Of a DNA stretch of 36,530 bases, positions 1-6,871 are shown piece by piece (within the stretch, counting starts at the first letter, position 1; each line of letters opens with the position of its first letter). The stretch comes from Thermoflexales bacterium. GTDB lineage: Bacteria; Chloroflexota; Anaerolineae; B4-G1; DUEL01. The stretch spans positions 1-36,530 of the forward strand of contig JACIWQ010000022.1 in NCBI GenBank assembly GCA_014360895.1. The letters run 5' to 3'. The notes beneath the pieces were generated by a model. The model saw nothing but the letters and a program-made list of their open reading frames with translations. It was not told the origin of the DNA and searched no databases. The position numbers and the translations under genes are program-made.

Positions 1-695
1 CCCAGTTCCGCCAGGGCAAATGCCACCGTGTTGGAGAGGGCGTGGAAAACCGTCACAAAGAACAGGCTGCGGCCGGTATTCCGATATAGCCAGGTGTAGA
101 TAACCGTCAGGGAGAGGCTGAAGAGGATTTCCCCATACCACGGCAGGCCGGACATCGGCGACGAGGGGTCCAGCATCAGCGGGAGATGCCATAAACTCCA
201 CAGGAATCCCATGATGAAGATAGTAGCCAGGTCCGTGTACTTCTCCTGCAGGCGCGGCAGCGCGAACCCTCGCCAGCCAATCTCCTCCCAGACGTTGGAG
301 AGCAACATCGTGATGAAAACGGGCAACAGGCTCCACCAGGCGAACCCCCCGATTTCGGGAAACGGCTGTCCGAAAAGAGCTCCAATACCCAGCGCGATGC
401 CAGCTACCCCGAACCAGAAGAGAAAGACCAACACGTACCAGCCAGGAGAGGCCCGCAGTCGGAAGAGGGGGCCGAAGAGGTTGCGGATGCCGTCCTTTTC
501 CCGAAGGGCCAAAGTGACCACGACCGCCGCCAGGGTCGGCCCCACGCCGCCCAGAAGGCTAAAGAGCGGGTTGGTAAAGGGGAACAGGCCGCGCGCAGAT
601 AACGCCTGCGGCACCCATCCCAGCCAGGAAAACAGGAAGGCCAGGACGTAGAACGCGATGACGGGGTGGCGCCGGATGACATTGGGGTTATCCAT
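1..695 (-). CDS. CPBP-family intramembrane metalloprotease (3' end cut by window)
   Basis: I translated this frame by hand; it runs off the left edge after 231 codons without a stop. It encodes a polytopic membrane protein of the CPBP (CAAX protease and bacteriocin-processing, Abi) family. Seen directly: Glu pair and Arg in EEIGWRG (residues 137-143), His170 in WSLWHLP, and His218/Asn222 in FHALSN. These match the family's EExxxR, H and HxxxN/D motifs, which in Rce1-type proteases form the active site within the membrane. The ATG has a GAGGAG ribosome site just upstream. The gene starts 21 nt after the hdrA stop on the same strand, so it may be read with hdrA. The substrate is unknown; bacterial members are tied to peptide processing or self-immunity. 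Family call is solid, role is not. Confidence 0.85.
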   Translation of the reverse strand, partial: MDNPNVIRRHPVIAFYVLAFLFSWLGWVPQALSARGLFPFTNPLFSLLGGVGPTLAAVVVTLALREKDGIRNLFGPLFRLRASPGWYVLVFLFWFGVAGIALGIGALFGQPFPEIGGFAWWSLLPVFITMLLSNVWEEIGWRGFALPRLQEKYTDLATIFIMGFLWSLWHLPLMLDPSSPMSGLPWYGEILFSLSLTVIYTWLYRNTGRSLFFVTVFHALSNTVAFALAEL

Positions 696-716
696 ATCTG
701 CTCCTCAAGATGAAGT

Positions 717-2708
717 TTATTCTGTGGCGACACTCTCCGCCGCCCGCATCGCGAAAATCGCCCCCATCATCTCCGAGACCAGTTGCTGGTCGGTGAAGTG
801 GCGCAGGGTGACGGCTTTGGACGGGCAGGTCCCGGTGCAGGTGCCGCACCCCTTGCAGAGGGCCTCAATGACGTGCGCCACCCGCTTGTCGGGCAGGTAC
901 TCTATCGCCGCGTACGGGCAGGTCGGGATGCACTGGCCGCAGCCGGTGCACATCAGTTCGTCCACGACGGCCACCGAGGGCTGAATCTCCACCTCCCCCT
1001 GCCCGATGAGGGACATCACCCGCGCCGCCGCCGCCGACGCCTGGGCGACGGAGTCGGGGATGTCCCGCGGGCCCTGGCAGCACCCGGCGATGAAGACGCC
1101 GTCGGTCATCGTCGCCACGGGGTCCAGTTTGGGATGTTTCTCCCGGAACCAACCGTCGGCGTCGGTGCTGATGCCGAAGATGCGGGCCACCTCGCGGCTA
1201 TCGCGCCGGGGCTCCAGCCCCACCGCCAGGACCACCATGTCTACCGCCATCCGCCGCTGTTTGCCGATGAGGGTGTCTTCGTACTGGACGACCAACTGCC
1301 CCTCCTCCTCCGGGCCCCGAACCGCGTCGGTCACCTGGGCGACCTTGCCCCGAATGAAGCGGATGCCCTCGTCCAGCATGCGGTGGTAGAACTCCTCGTA
1401 CATCTTGCCCGGCGCGCGGATGTCAATGTAGAAGTTGTAGACCTCGGCGCCGGTCTTGTGGTGGATGAGGTGGGCCAGTTTGATGCTGTACATGCAGCAG
1501 ACGCGGGAGCAGTATTCGTGGTAGTTCCGGTCGCGGCTCCCGACGCAGTGGATGATGGCGACCCGCCGGGGGACGGTCTCGCCGTCCCGCAGGACGACGC
1601 GCCCGCCGGTGGGGCCGGCGCCGCTGAGCATCCGCTCTATCTCCATCGCGGTGAAGACGTTGGGGAAGCGGCCGTAGCCGAACTGGGGGATGCGCCGGGC
1701 GTCAAAGGGGTCGTAGCCCGTCGCCAGGATGATGTTGCCCACCTGGACTTCCAGGATGGTGTCCTGCTGGTTGTAGTCAATCGCGCCCGTGGGGCAGACC
1801 TTCTCGCAGAGGCGGCAGCGGCCTTTGGTGAACCAAAGGCAGTTGGCCCGGTCAATGACGGGGACGGGCGGCACCGCCTGGGCGAAGGGCCGGTAGACCG
1901 CCTTGCGGTAGCCCAGCCCGGCCTCGTAGACGGTGTCCACCACCTTCGTGGGGCACTTCTCCTGGCAGAGGCCGCAGCCGGTGCACTTCTCCTCGTCCAC
2001 CGACCGGGCCCGCTTGCGAATGCGGACGGTGAAGTTGCCCACGTAGCCGGAGACCGCCTCCACTTCGCTGTAGGTCAGCAGGGTGATGTTGGGATGCCGA
2101 CCGGCATCCATCATCTTGGGGCCCAGGATTCAGGCGCTACAGTCCAGGGTGGGGAAGGTCTCGTCCAGTTGGGCCATTCGCCCGCCGATGGAGGGCTCCC
2201 GCTCCACCAGGTAGACGAGGTATCCGGCGTTGGCCAGTTCCAGGGCGGCCTGGATGCCGGCGATGCCCCCGCCGACGACGAGGGTGGCGGGGTTGATGCG
2301 GACCCGGGAGGCGAAGAGGGGCTGGTGGTGCCGCACCCGCATGACGGCCGCTTCCACCAGGGCTTTGGCCTTCTCGGTGGCGACGGCAGGGTCGTCGTGG
2401 ACCCAGGAGCACTGCTCCCGGATGTTGGCCTGCTCAAAGAAGTAGGGGTTCAGCCCGGCCCCGGCGACGGCCCGCTGGAAGGTGGGCTCGTGCATCCGGG
2501 GGGTACAGGCCGCCACCACCACCCGGTCCAGGCCCAGTTCCCGGATGTCCTTCTGGATCAGTTCTTGGCCCAGGCTGGAGCACATAAAGCGGTAGTCGCG
2601 GGCGACGGCGACGTCGGGCAGGGAGGCGGCCCAGCGGGCCACCTCCGCCACGTCCACCACCCCGGCGATGTTGGACCCGCAGTGGCAGATGTAGACGCCG
2701 ATTTTCAT
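717..2708 (-). CDS. hdrA: HdrA-like FAD/iron-sulfur subunit of heterodisulfide reductase, with a probable selenocysteine at an in-frame TGA
   Basis: HdrA is the flavin and Fe-S hub of HdrABC, which in methanogens bifurcates electrons and reduces a heterodisulfide; bacterial partners vary. Read as one 663-codon frame, it has an N-terminal CHCG motif (C8-C10), an FAD Rossmann motif GGGIAG (146-151), GGRMAQLD, and ferredoxin clusters at C242/245/248/252, C587/590/593/597 and C618/621/624/628. A further Cys-rich cluster near residue 290 ([18 protein letters not shown]) is also present. A single TGA at 2130-2132 (codon 193) falls in DCSA-x-ILGPKM, where relatives read DCSxCILTPKM. Reading frame and similarity continue perfectly across it, and a SECIS-like hairpin follows, so I call selenocysteine rather than a pseudogene. 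The ATG at 2708 fits the family N-terminus, but its ribosome site is weak (GGGGGTG) and the frame stays open far upstream. Seen: motifs and TGA. Known: selenocysteine occurs in some HdrA proteins. Inferred: decoding here. Confidence 0.88.
2092..2132 (-). promoter_or_regulatory. UGA codon plus SECIS-like hairpin in hdrA
   Basis: On the minus strand the TGA (2132-2130) is followed after 20 nt by GGATGCC (2109-2103), a four-base loop GGTC (2102-2099) and GGCATCC (2098-2092). That is a perfect 7-bp stem. The apical loop begins 28 nt after the UGA, within the roughly 16-37 nt window used by bacterial SECIS elements, and the loop opens with G. As I recall, the E. coli fdhF element also has a GGUC loop. 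The stem lacks the bulged U of fdhF. The hairpin overlaps codons for M-D-A-G-R-H-P, which are themselves family-conserved. Confidence 0.72.
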
Positions 2709-2800
2709 AGGCACCCCCGAGCGTGAAAAGTGATGCGTGAAAAGTGAAGCGTGAAAAGTGAAAAGTGAAACGTGATGCGTGATGCGTGATGCGTGTTCCG
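2709..2800. repeat. Degenerate tandem repeat of GTGAAAAGTGA / GTGATGC words
   Basis: The plus strand shows repeated words GCGTGAAAAGTGA, GTGAAACGTGA and GTGATGC over about 80 bp immediately upstream of hdrA. A related phrase (TTCACGTTTCACTCGTCACG) appears before the sortase gene near 25.27 kb. There is no coding constraint evident in these words. This is one of several repeated intergenic phrases in the window. Confidence 0.7.
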
Positions 2801-3125
2801 TACTCCGTCCGTTGGGGCCGGCCCCTCCCGGCGTCGGCGCGGGATTGCCGCCCCCTCCCCCTCCGCCTCCCGGCGTCGGCGTCGGCTGCCCCGGCCGGGG
2901 AGTGGGAGGAGGTTGGGAGGGTACTGGTCGCCTTTGGTCGCCGCAGGAGGTGTCGGGTTGACAAATATAGCCTTCCTGGGCATTAGCAAAATTGCATTTA
3001 TAACCAGCAGAACAGCAAGTTCCTGGCGTACACTCCATCCGGACCGCCTTTATCCTTTTAGCCAGAAAAAAATAACCAACCAGTAAGAGAGGAAAAATTA
3101 ATCCCAAAACAACCAGTCGTCTCAT
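2709..3125 (-). CDS. Small membrane-anchored Cys-rich protein, 3' boundary unresolved
   Basis: No family recognised. The frame opens with a hydrophobic segment (about residues 4-21, MRRLVVLGL...), then a short Cys-rich part with [16 protein letters not shown] and [11 protein letters not shown], then a Pro/Gly linker with eight consecutive glycines. It then runs without a stop through an intergenic repeat straight into hdrA, in the same frame. The first 55 or so codons are visibly AT-rich, like the end of the lipoprotein gene just upstream, while the linker is very GC-rich. No ribosome site is seen before the ATG. It could be a real small secreted protein that lost its stop, a degraded gene tail, or an unusual N-terminal extension of HdrA. 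I favour a separate, possibly decaying, acquired gene. Confidence 0.35.
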
Positions 3126-3168
3126 TAAATTCTAAGATAACCAAAACACCAGAAAATTTCAAGAGGAT

Positions 3169-5211
3169 TTAGCGAAGATTAAGCAGATAATCTCCAACAA
3201 GCGTTTGCAGTTGACCATCAAGAATATCCAGCATCTGCCTTTTTACCCTGTCAGGACAATTAGAGTCTTTGACCACTTCCCTTTCCCAAAAATTGTAATC
3301 AAACGCCACCACAAAAAGAGGTTCTCGGTTTTGCCAGCGCTCGCGGACTTCAGGATTGACAGTAAACCAATATCCACCAATCTCTATTTTTTCCGGCAGG
3401 TCATTCGGATAGGTTTTAATGGGTGGTGCAGTTTGGAAAAATTGGTCAACAAAAATTTCCCGGGCTTCTCCCAAAAATACGTTTAACATTCCTTCAAGAT
3501 TATCGTAATTTTTATGATAATAAGCCACCCCAATCACCAATCGGTCCTTTCCGCAGGAAAAAACAGTATGCGAGGCAGCACGAGGACCAAGATCAATTTT
3601 GGTTTGATAGCCGCCGACATTGGCCCCATATTGGGCAGTGATGTGATAAAGAAATTCCGGGGAAAACCAATTCTCACTGATCATTCTTTGCCAAAGTTTC
3701 AAAAACGTTTCATAAAGTTGTGGTGCTTGCGAATGGGCCAGGATAAAATAAGCCTGCTTTCCCTCTTCACCTCGCCGGTCAACAAATACAGAAACAGTTT
3801 CCGTATGATAGACCGCATAAGTCTCGGTCTCTTGGACGCTTATTCGCTCGCTTGGTTTTCCCTCCCGAAGATAAGAAACCAGGGCCGCCACGTCTTCCGG
3901 ATCAAGACTATAAAGGTTTTCCAAAGTTTCCCACCCACTATAATTTTCTTCACAGCGGCCTGTCAGGGCAGAAAGCATTGTCGCCGTTTGCAGCCTTTGA
4001 TCACCAACGACCACAAACTCCCCATCCTTACCTCCAAGCCATTGCCAGCTTCGATTTTTCAAATCATAGCGATGAATTATCCGATAACCAGAAAGAGCCA
4101 CCGCTTGGCCGGAAGAGGGATCAAATACCACGTCGGTTAATTTCGGATTCCAGGGCACGCCCAAATCGTGGGCAAACCAGCGGGTTTCTCCTTCCCGATG
4201 ATATAAGCGGTATCCGCGCATCTGTCCGTTGATATTTTTCCCAAAAACCAAAAGTTGGTTTTCACCAATCGGCACCACTAAATAACCATCATTGACTTGC
4301 AAACCACTGGTCAACCGGGAAAAATCTTCACCCATCACCACCGACCCGGCAGGATGGGAGGAAAGAAGGGCGGAAAGCAGTCGGCCGTCGGCGGTTTGGG
4401 GGTCTATCCCATAAGGGCCAAAAAAGTCTTTGGGCAAAACCCAGGTGAGGTTGCGGCTTTCATCGTGAAGAAGCAGGTAGTCTTCGTACTGCCGGGCCAG
4501 TTCTTCGGCCGGAACAACCTCCCCCCCGGCGGTGAGGGGCGCCACCACCTCCACTCCAACCCCGGCGGAGAGGGCCGGCAGGGACGCCCCGGCCGCCAGG
4601 GCCCGGCAGGGGAGCGGCGCCGCCTGCGCATCCGGGCCGGTCTCCTCCACCGCCCCGACGCCCTCCGGCCCCAGGGTAACCCGCACCGCCTCCCCGACGC
4701 CCGAGGGCGGGCGAACCCGCTCCCACCTCTCCCCCTCCCGCAGCCAGAGGCCCCCCTCGGCCGCAACCAGCCACGGCCTCCGCGGGTCGTCGGGCCCAAA
4801 GCCCAGCAGAAGACCGTCGCGCCCGGCCAGGGTCAGGAAGGCCGATTCGGCCTGACCCCACCGGAGGGAGGCAACCCGCCCGTCCTCCTTCCGCAGGGGG
4901 ACCCGGACCAGCCAGAGCCGGGAGGGGTCGTCCGGGAGGGTGCCCAGGAGGAGGGCGGAGGGCCCAACGGTGGGGAGGCGGGGCTCGCCGGAGGGGGCGA
5001 GGAAGAGGCAGAGGTCCACGGGTTGGTCCGGGATGGGGAGGGCGCCGGCCCGGAGCCCGTGCTCCAGCCATTGGGTCGGGGTGCTCCCAGCGGGGGGCGC
5101 GGGCGTCGGCGTGGGGGTGGGAGCGGCCGCCGGCCCGCACCCCGCCACCCCGCAGACCAGCAGGGCCAGGAGAAGGGAAACCACGGATTTCACGGATTGC
5201 ACGGATTTCAT
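3169..5211 (-). CDS. Large secreted lipoprotein of unknown function with split base composition
   Basis: The 680-residue product begins with a hydrophobic signal ending in a lipobox (VAGC, Cys about residue 25) and a Pro/Thr linker, so it is predicted to be exported and lipid-anchored. I do not recognise the rest. The middle contains segments such as RYDLKNRSWQWLGGKDGE that could be beta-propeller-like, but this is weak. The DNA coding for roughly the first 250 residues is extremely GC-rich, while that for the rest (about 3.17-4.4 kb) is near 40% GC in sampled stretches. The start ATG and the next codons are an intergenic repeat phrase (ACGGATTTCACGGATT read backwards), and no ribosome site is visible. 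GTG codons at positions 4, 7 and 10 are alternative starts. It sits between hdrB and hdrA and looks like an insertion into that operon. Confidence 0.75.
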   Translation of the reverse strand: MKSVQSVKSVVSLLLALLVCGVAGCGPAAAPTPTPTPAPPAGSTPTQWLEHGLRAGALPIPDQPVDLCLFLAPSGEPRLPTVGPSALLLGTLPDDPSRLWLVRVPLRKEDGRVASLRWGQAESAFLTLAGRDGLLLGFGPDDPRRPWLVAAEGGLWLREGERWERVRPPSGVGEAVRVTLGPEGVGAVEETGPDAQAAPLPCRALAAGASLPALSAGVGVEVVAPLTAGGEVVPAEELARQYEDYLLLHDESRNLTWVLPKDFFGPYGIDPQTADGRLLSALLSSHPAGSVVMGEDFSRLTSGLQVNDGYLVVPIGENQLLVFGKNINGQMRGYRLYHREGETRWFAHDLGVPWNPKLTDVVFDPSSGQAVALSGYRIIHRYDLKNRSWQWLGGKDGEFVVVGDQRLQTATMLSALTGRCEENYSGWETLENLYSLDPEDVAALVSYLREGKPSERISVQETETYAVYHTETVSVFVDRRGEEGKQAYFILAHSQAPQLYETFLKLWQRMISENWFSPEFLYHITAQYGANVGGYQTKIDLGPRAASHTVFSCGKDRLVIGVAYYHKNYDNLEGMLNVFLGEAREIFVDQFFQTAPPIKTYPNDLPEKIEIGGYWFTVNPEVRERWQNREPLFVVAFDYNFWEREVVKDSNCPDRVKRQMLDILDGQLQTLVGDYLLNLR

Positions 5212-5360
5212 GTTGGTTTGTTTCTTTCCGTCTTCGTGGTTTCTAAAATTGGTTTGATTCTTCGTGCCTTTGTGTCTTCGTGGTTTCTAAAAATTGGTTT
5301 GATTCTTCGTGCCTTTGTGTCTTCGTGGTTACCCAAAATCCGCGTTCATCCGCGTCCTGC
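5182..5360. repeat. Cluster of intergenic phrase repeats, including a 44/45-bp tandem duplication
   Basis: A unit starting TCTTCGTGGTTTCTAAAA and ending TTCGTGCCTTTGTG occurs at 5231-5274 and again, with one extra A, at 5275-5319. A partial third copy starts at 5320. It is bordered by ACGGATTTCACGGATTGCAC (inside the lipoprotein start) and CGCGTTCATCCGCGTCC, which resembles the word upstream of mutS2 near 12.49 kb. No gene lies in the 134 nt between the lipoprotein and hdrB. This is the kind of phrase that yields spurious peptides containing KTQRHEE when translated. Confidence 0.8.
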
Positions 5361-6311
5361 CACCAATGGCTCGGGCATGGGGAGGCCCGTCTTCTCCCGG
5401 CGGGGCCGGCGCTCCACCGGCTCCTCCTCCGGCGGCGGGTTGCGCCACTTCTCCAGCACCCGCTCCGCGGAGACAATCTCCTGCCCGAAGCCCAGCCGCT
5501 CTGGCTCTATCCCGAAGGCCAGGCCCATCATCTGGGTGAAGTAGAGAATGGGGATGCGAAAGTCGCTACCGAAGTAGGAGTTGACCTGGCCCTGATAGGC
5601 GTCCAGGTTCAGTTGGCACATCGGGCAGGCCACCACCAGCGCGTCCACCTCCAGCCGGGCCGCGTTGGAGAGGAGGTAGTAAATCATCCCGTAGGCGGTG
5701 TCGGCGTCCAGTTGGGTCATGTGGCCGCCGCAGCAGTTGGCCCGCAGGGTGTAGTCCACCACCGTCGCGCCCAGGGCCTGCAGCAGCTGCTCCATGCGGG
5801 TGGGGTACTCCGGGTCGTCGTGGCCCGCGGGGCGGACGGTGACGCAGCCGTAGTAGGCGGCCAGGCGCAGGCCCCGCAGGGGCTTCCGGACGTGCGCGGC
5901 GATCTCCTCCGGGGTGAAGTCCTCCACCATCACCTCCAGCGCGTGGCGGGAGCGGACCCGGCCCGGCTCGTAGTGGAGGTGGCCCGCCGCCAGCGCCTCG
6001 TTGACCGCCCGCGCCAGTTCGGGGTAGAGGGCCATATTCTTGTCGGTTTTGTACATATTGTAGTAGCAGGCGGAGCAGGGAGCCACCACCTGGTCCAGGT
6101 CGGGCGGGATGAGGGCCAGGTTGCGGGCGACCAGCGCGTAGGCGGGGAGGAGTTCCAGGGAGAAGTACTCGGTGGCGCCGCAGCAGTTCCAGTCGTCAAT
6201 CTCCACCAGTTCTACGCCCAGGACCTGCGCCACGGCCCGGAAGGACTCGTCGTAGGCGGCGGCGTTGCGCTCCAGAGAACAGCCGGGGTAGTAGGCGTAC
6301 CGTCTCACCAT
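5346..6311 (-). CDS. hdrB: HdrB-like subunit with two CCG domains
   Basis: HdrB carries the disulfide-reducing noncubane Fe-S centres of heterodisulfide reductase. The 321-residue protein shows two complete CCG domains: C11, C43-C44, C79 and C82, then C156, C193-C194, C229 and C232. This matches the family pattern Cx(31-39)CCx(35-36)CxxC. The extra C-terminal tail (about residues 290-321, rich in E/R/P) is beyond the usual fold. The ATG has GGGAGG just upstream and overlaps the 3' end of hdrC by 7 nt, so the two are translationally coupled. hdrA lies further downstream on the same strand, separated by the lipoprotein and small protein. The natural substrate in this organism is unknown; the enzyme could reduce a disulfide or act on another thiol-linked electron carrier. 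Confidence 0.92.
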   Translation of the reverse strand: MVRRYAYYPGCSLERNAAAYDESFRAVAQVLGVELVEIDDWNCCGATEYFSLELLPAYALVARNLALIPPDLDQVVAPCSACYYNMYKTDKNMALYPELARAVNEALAAGHLHYEPGRVRSRHALEVMVEDFTPEEIAAHVRKPLRGLRLAAYYGCVTVRPAGHDDPEYPTRMEQLLQALGATVVDYTLRANCCGGHMTQLDADTAYGMIYYLLSNAARLEVDALVVACPMCQLNLDAYQGQVNSYFGSDFRIPILYFTQMMGLAFGIEPERLGFGQEIVSAERVLEKWRNPPPEEEPVERRPRREKTGLPMPEPLVAGRG

Positions 6312-6862
6312 GCACCTCCCAGTTCTTTGGCCCGGCGGAGGATGGCCCGCAGTTGGCGGATGCCCTGAATCCGTTTCGGGGTGAAGGACATCCGGCCCCG
6401 GGTCACCATGCTCAGCATCAGGGGGGACATGCGGATGCTCTGGATGGGGTGATGGCGCAGATAGTGCCCGGTCGCCAGGCCCAGTTCAAAACTGCGGCCG
6501 TAGGTCTCCACCTGCCCCACGAAGGTCTCGGAGAAGCCGGTGATGGAGGCAGTGTAGTACCCGGCCTGGATGGCCAGCCGCTTCAGGCGGTACATGATGT
6601 CCGTGATGGGGATTTCCTGGGGGCAGCGGACCGTGCAGTAGTAGCAGGAGACGCAGAACCAGAAGGTGTTGCTCTTGAGGACTTCCTCCCGCATCCCGGC
6701 CAGAATCATCGCGAAGAGTTCGCGCGGCGTGTGGTCCATCGCGAACCCGGAGGGGCACGACCCGCCGCAGGTGCCGCACTGGATGCAGGACTTCAGCCGT
6801 TCCCCGCCGGGGAAGGCGATGACCTCTTCCAGAAAGGGGTTGGCAGAGGCTTCTTCGGGCAT
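6305..6862 (-). CDS. hdrC: HdrC-like ferredoxin subunit
   Basis: HdrC relays electrons between HdrA and HdrB through two [4Fe-4S] clusters. The 185-residue protein has both: C26/C29/C32/C36 (CIQCGTCGGSCP) and C70/C73/C76/C80 (CVSCYYCTVRCP). After the clusters comes a helical stretch with PITDIMYRLKRLA, typical of the family. Length and layout agree with soluble HdrC. The ATG follows GGAGG closely. It is 9 nt after the SWIM-protein gene's start side in operon order (that gene ends at 6872) and overlaps hdrB by 7 nt. No hydrogenase (mvh), Flox or formate-dehydrogenase partner is visible inside the window, so the electron donor cannot be named. Confidence 0.92.
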   Translation of the reverse strand: MPEEASANPFLEEVIAFPGGERLKSCIQCGTCGGSCPSGFAMDHTPRELFAMILAGMREEVLKSNTFWFCVSCYYCTVRCPQEIPITDIMYRLKRLAIQAGYYTASITGFSETFVGQVETYGRSFELGLATGHYLRHHPIQSIRMSPLMLSMVTRGRMSFTPKRIQGIRQLRAILRRAKELGGAW

Positions 6863-6871
6863 AGAGGCCTC

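Noticed and set aside
2130-2132. TGA in hdrA as a pseudogene mutation
   Set aside because: Only one stop occurs, it replaces a conserved Cys codon, similarity runs on in frame, and a SECIS-like hairpin follows. A sequencing error cannot be fully excluded.
783-2726. 647-codon plus-strand open frame antisense to hdrA
   Set aside because: It mirrors the codon bias of GC-rich hdrA, with long His/Val/Arg/Gly runs, and matches no family.
2709-5360. Insertion sequence between hdrA and hdrB
   Set aside because: No transposase and no clean terminal inverted repeats were found; only phrase repeats mark the borders.
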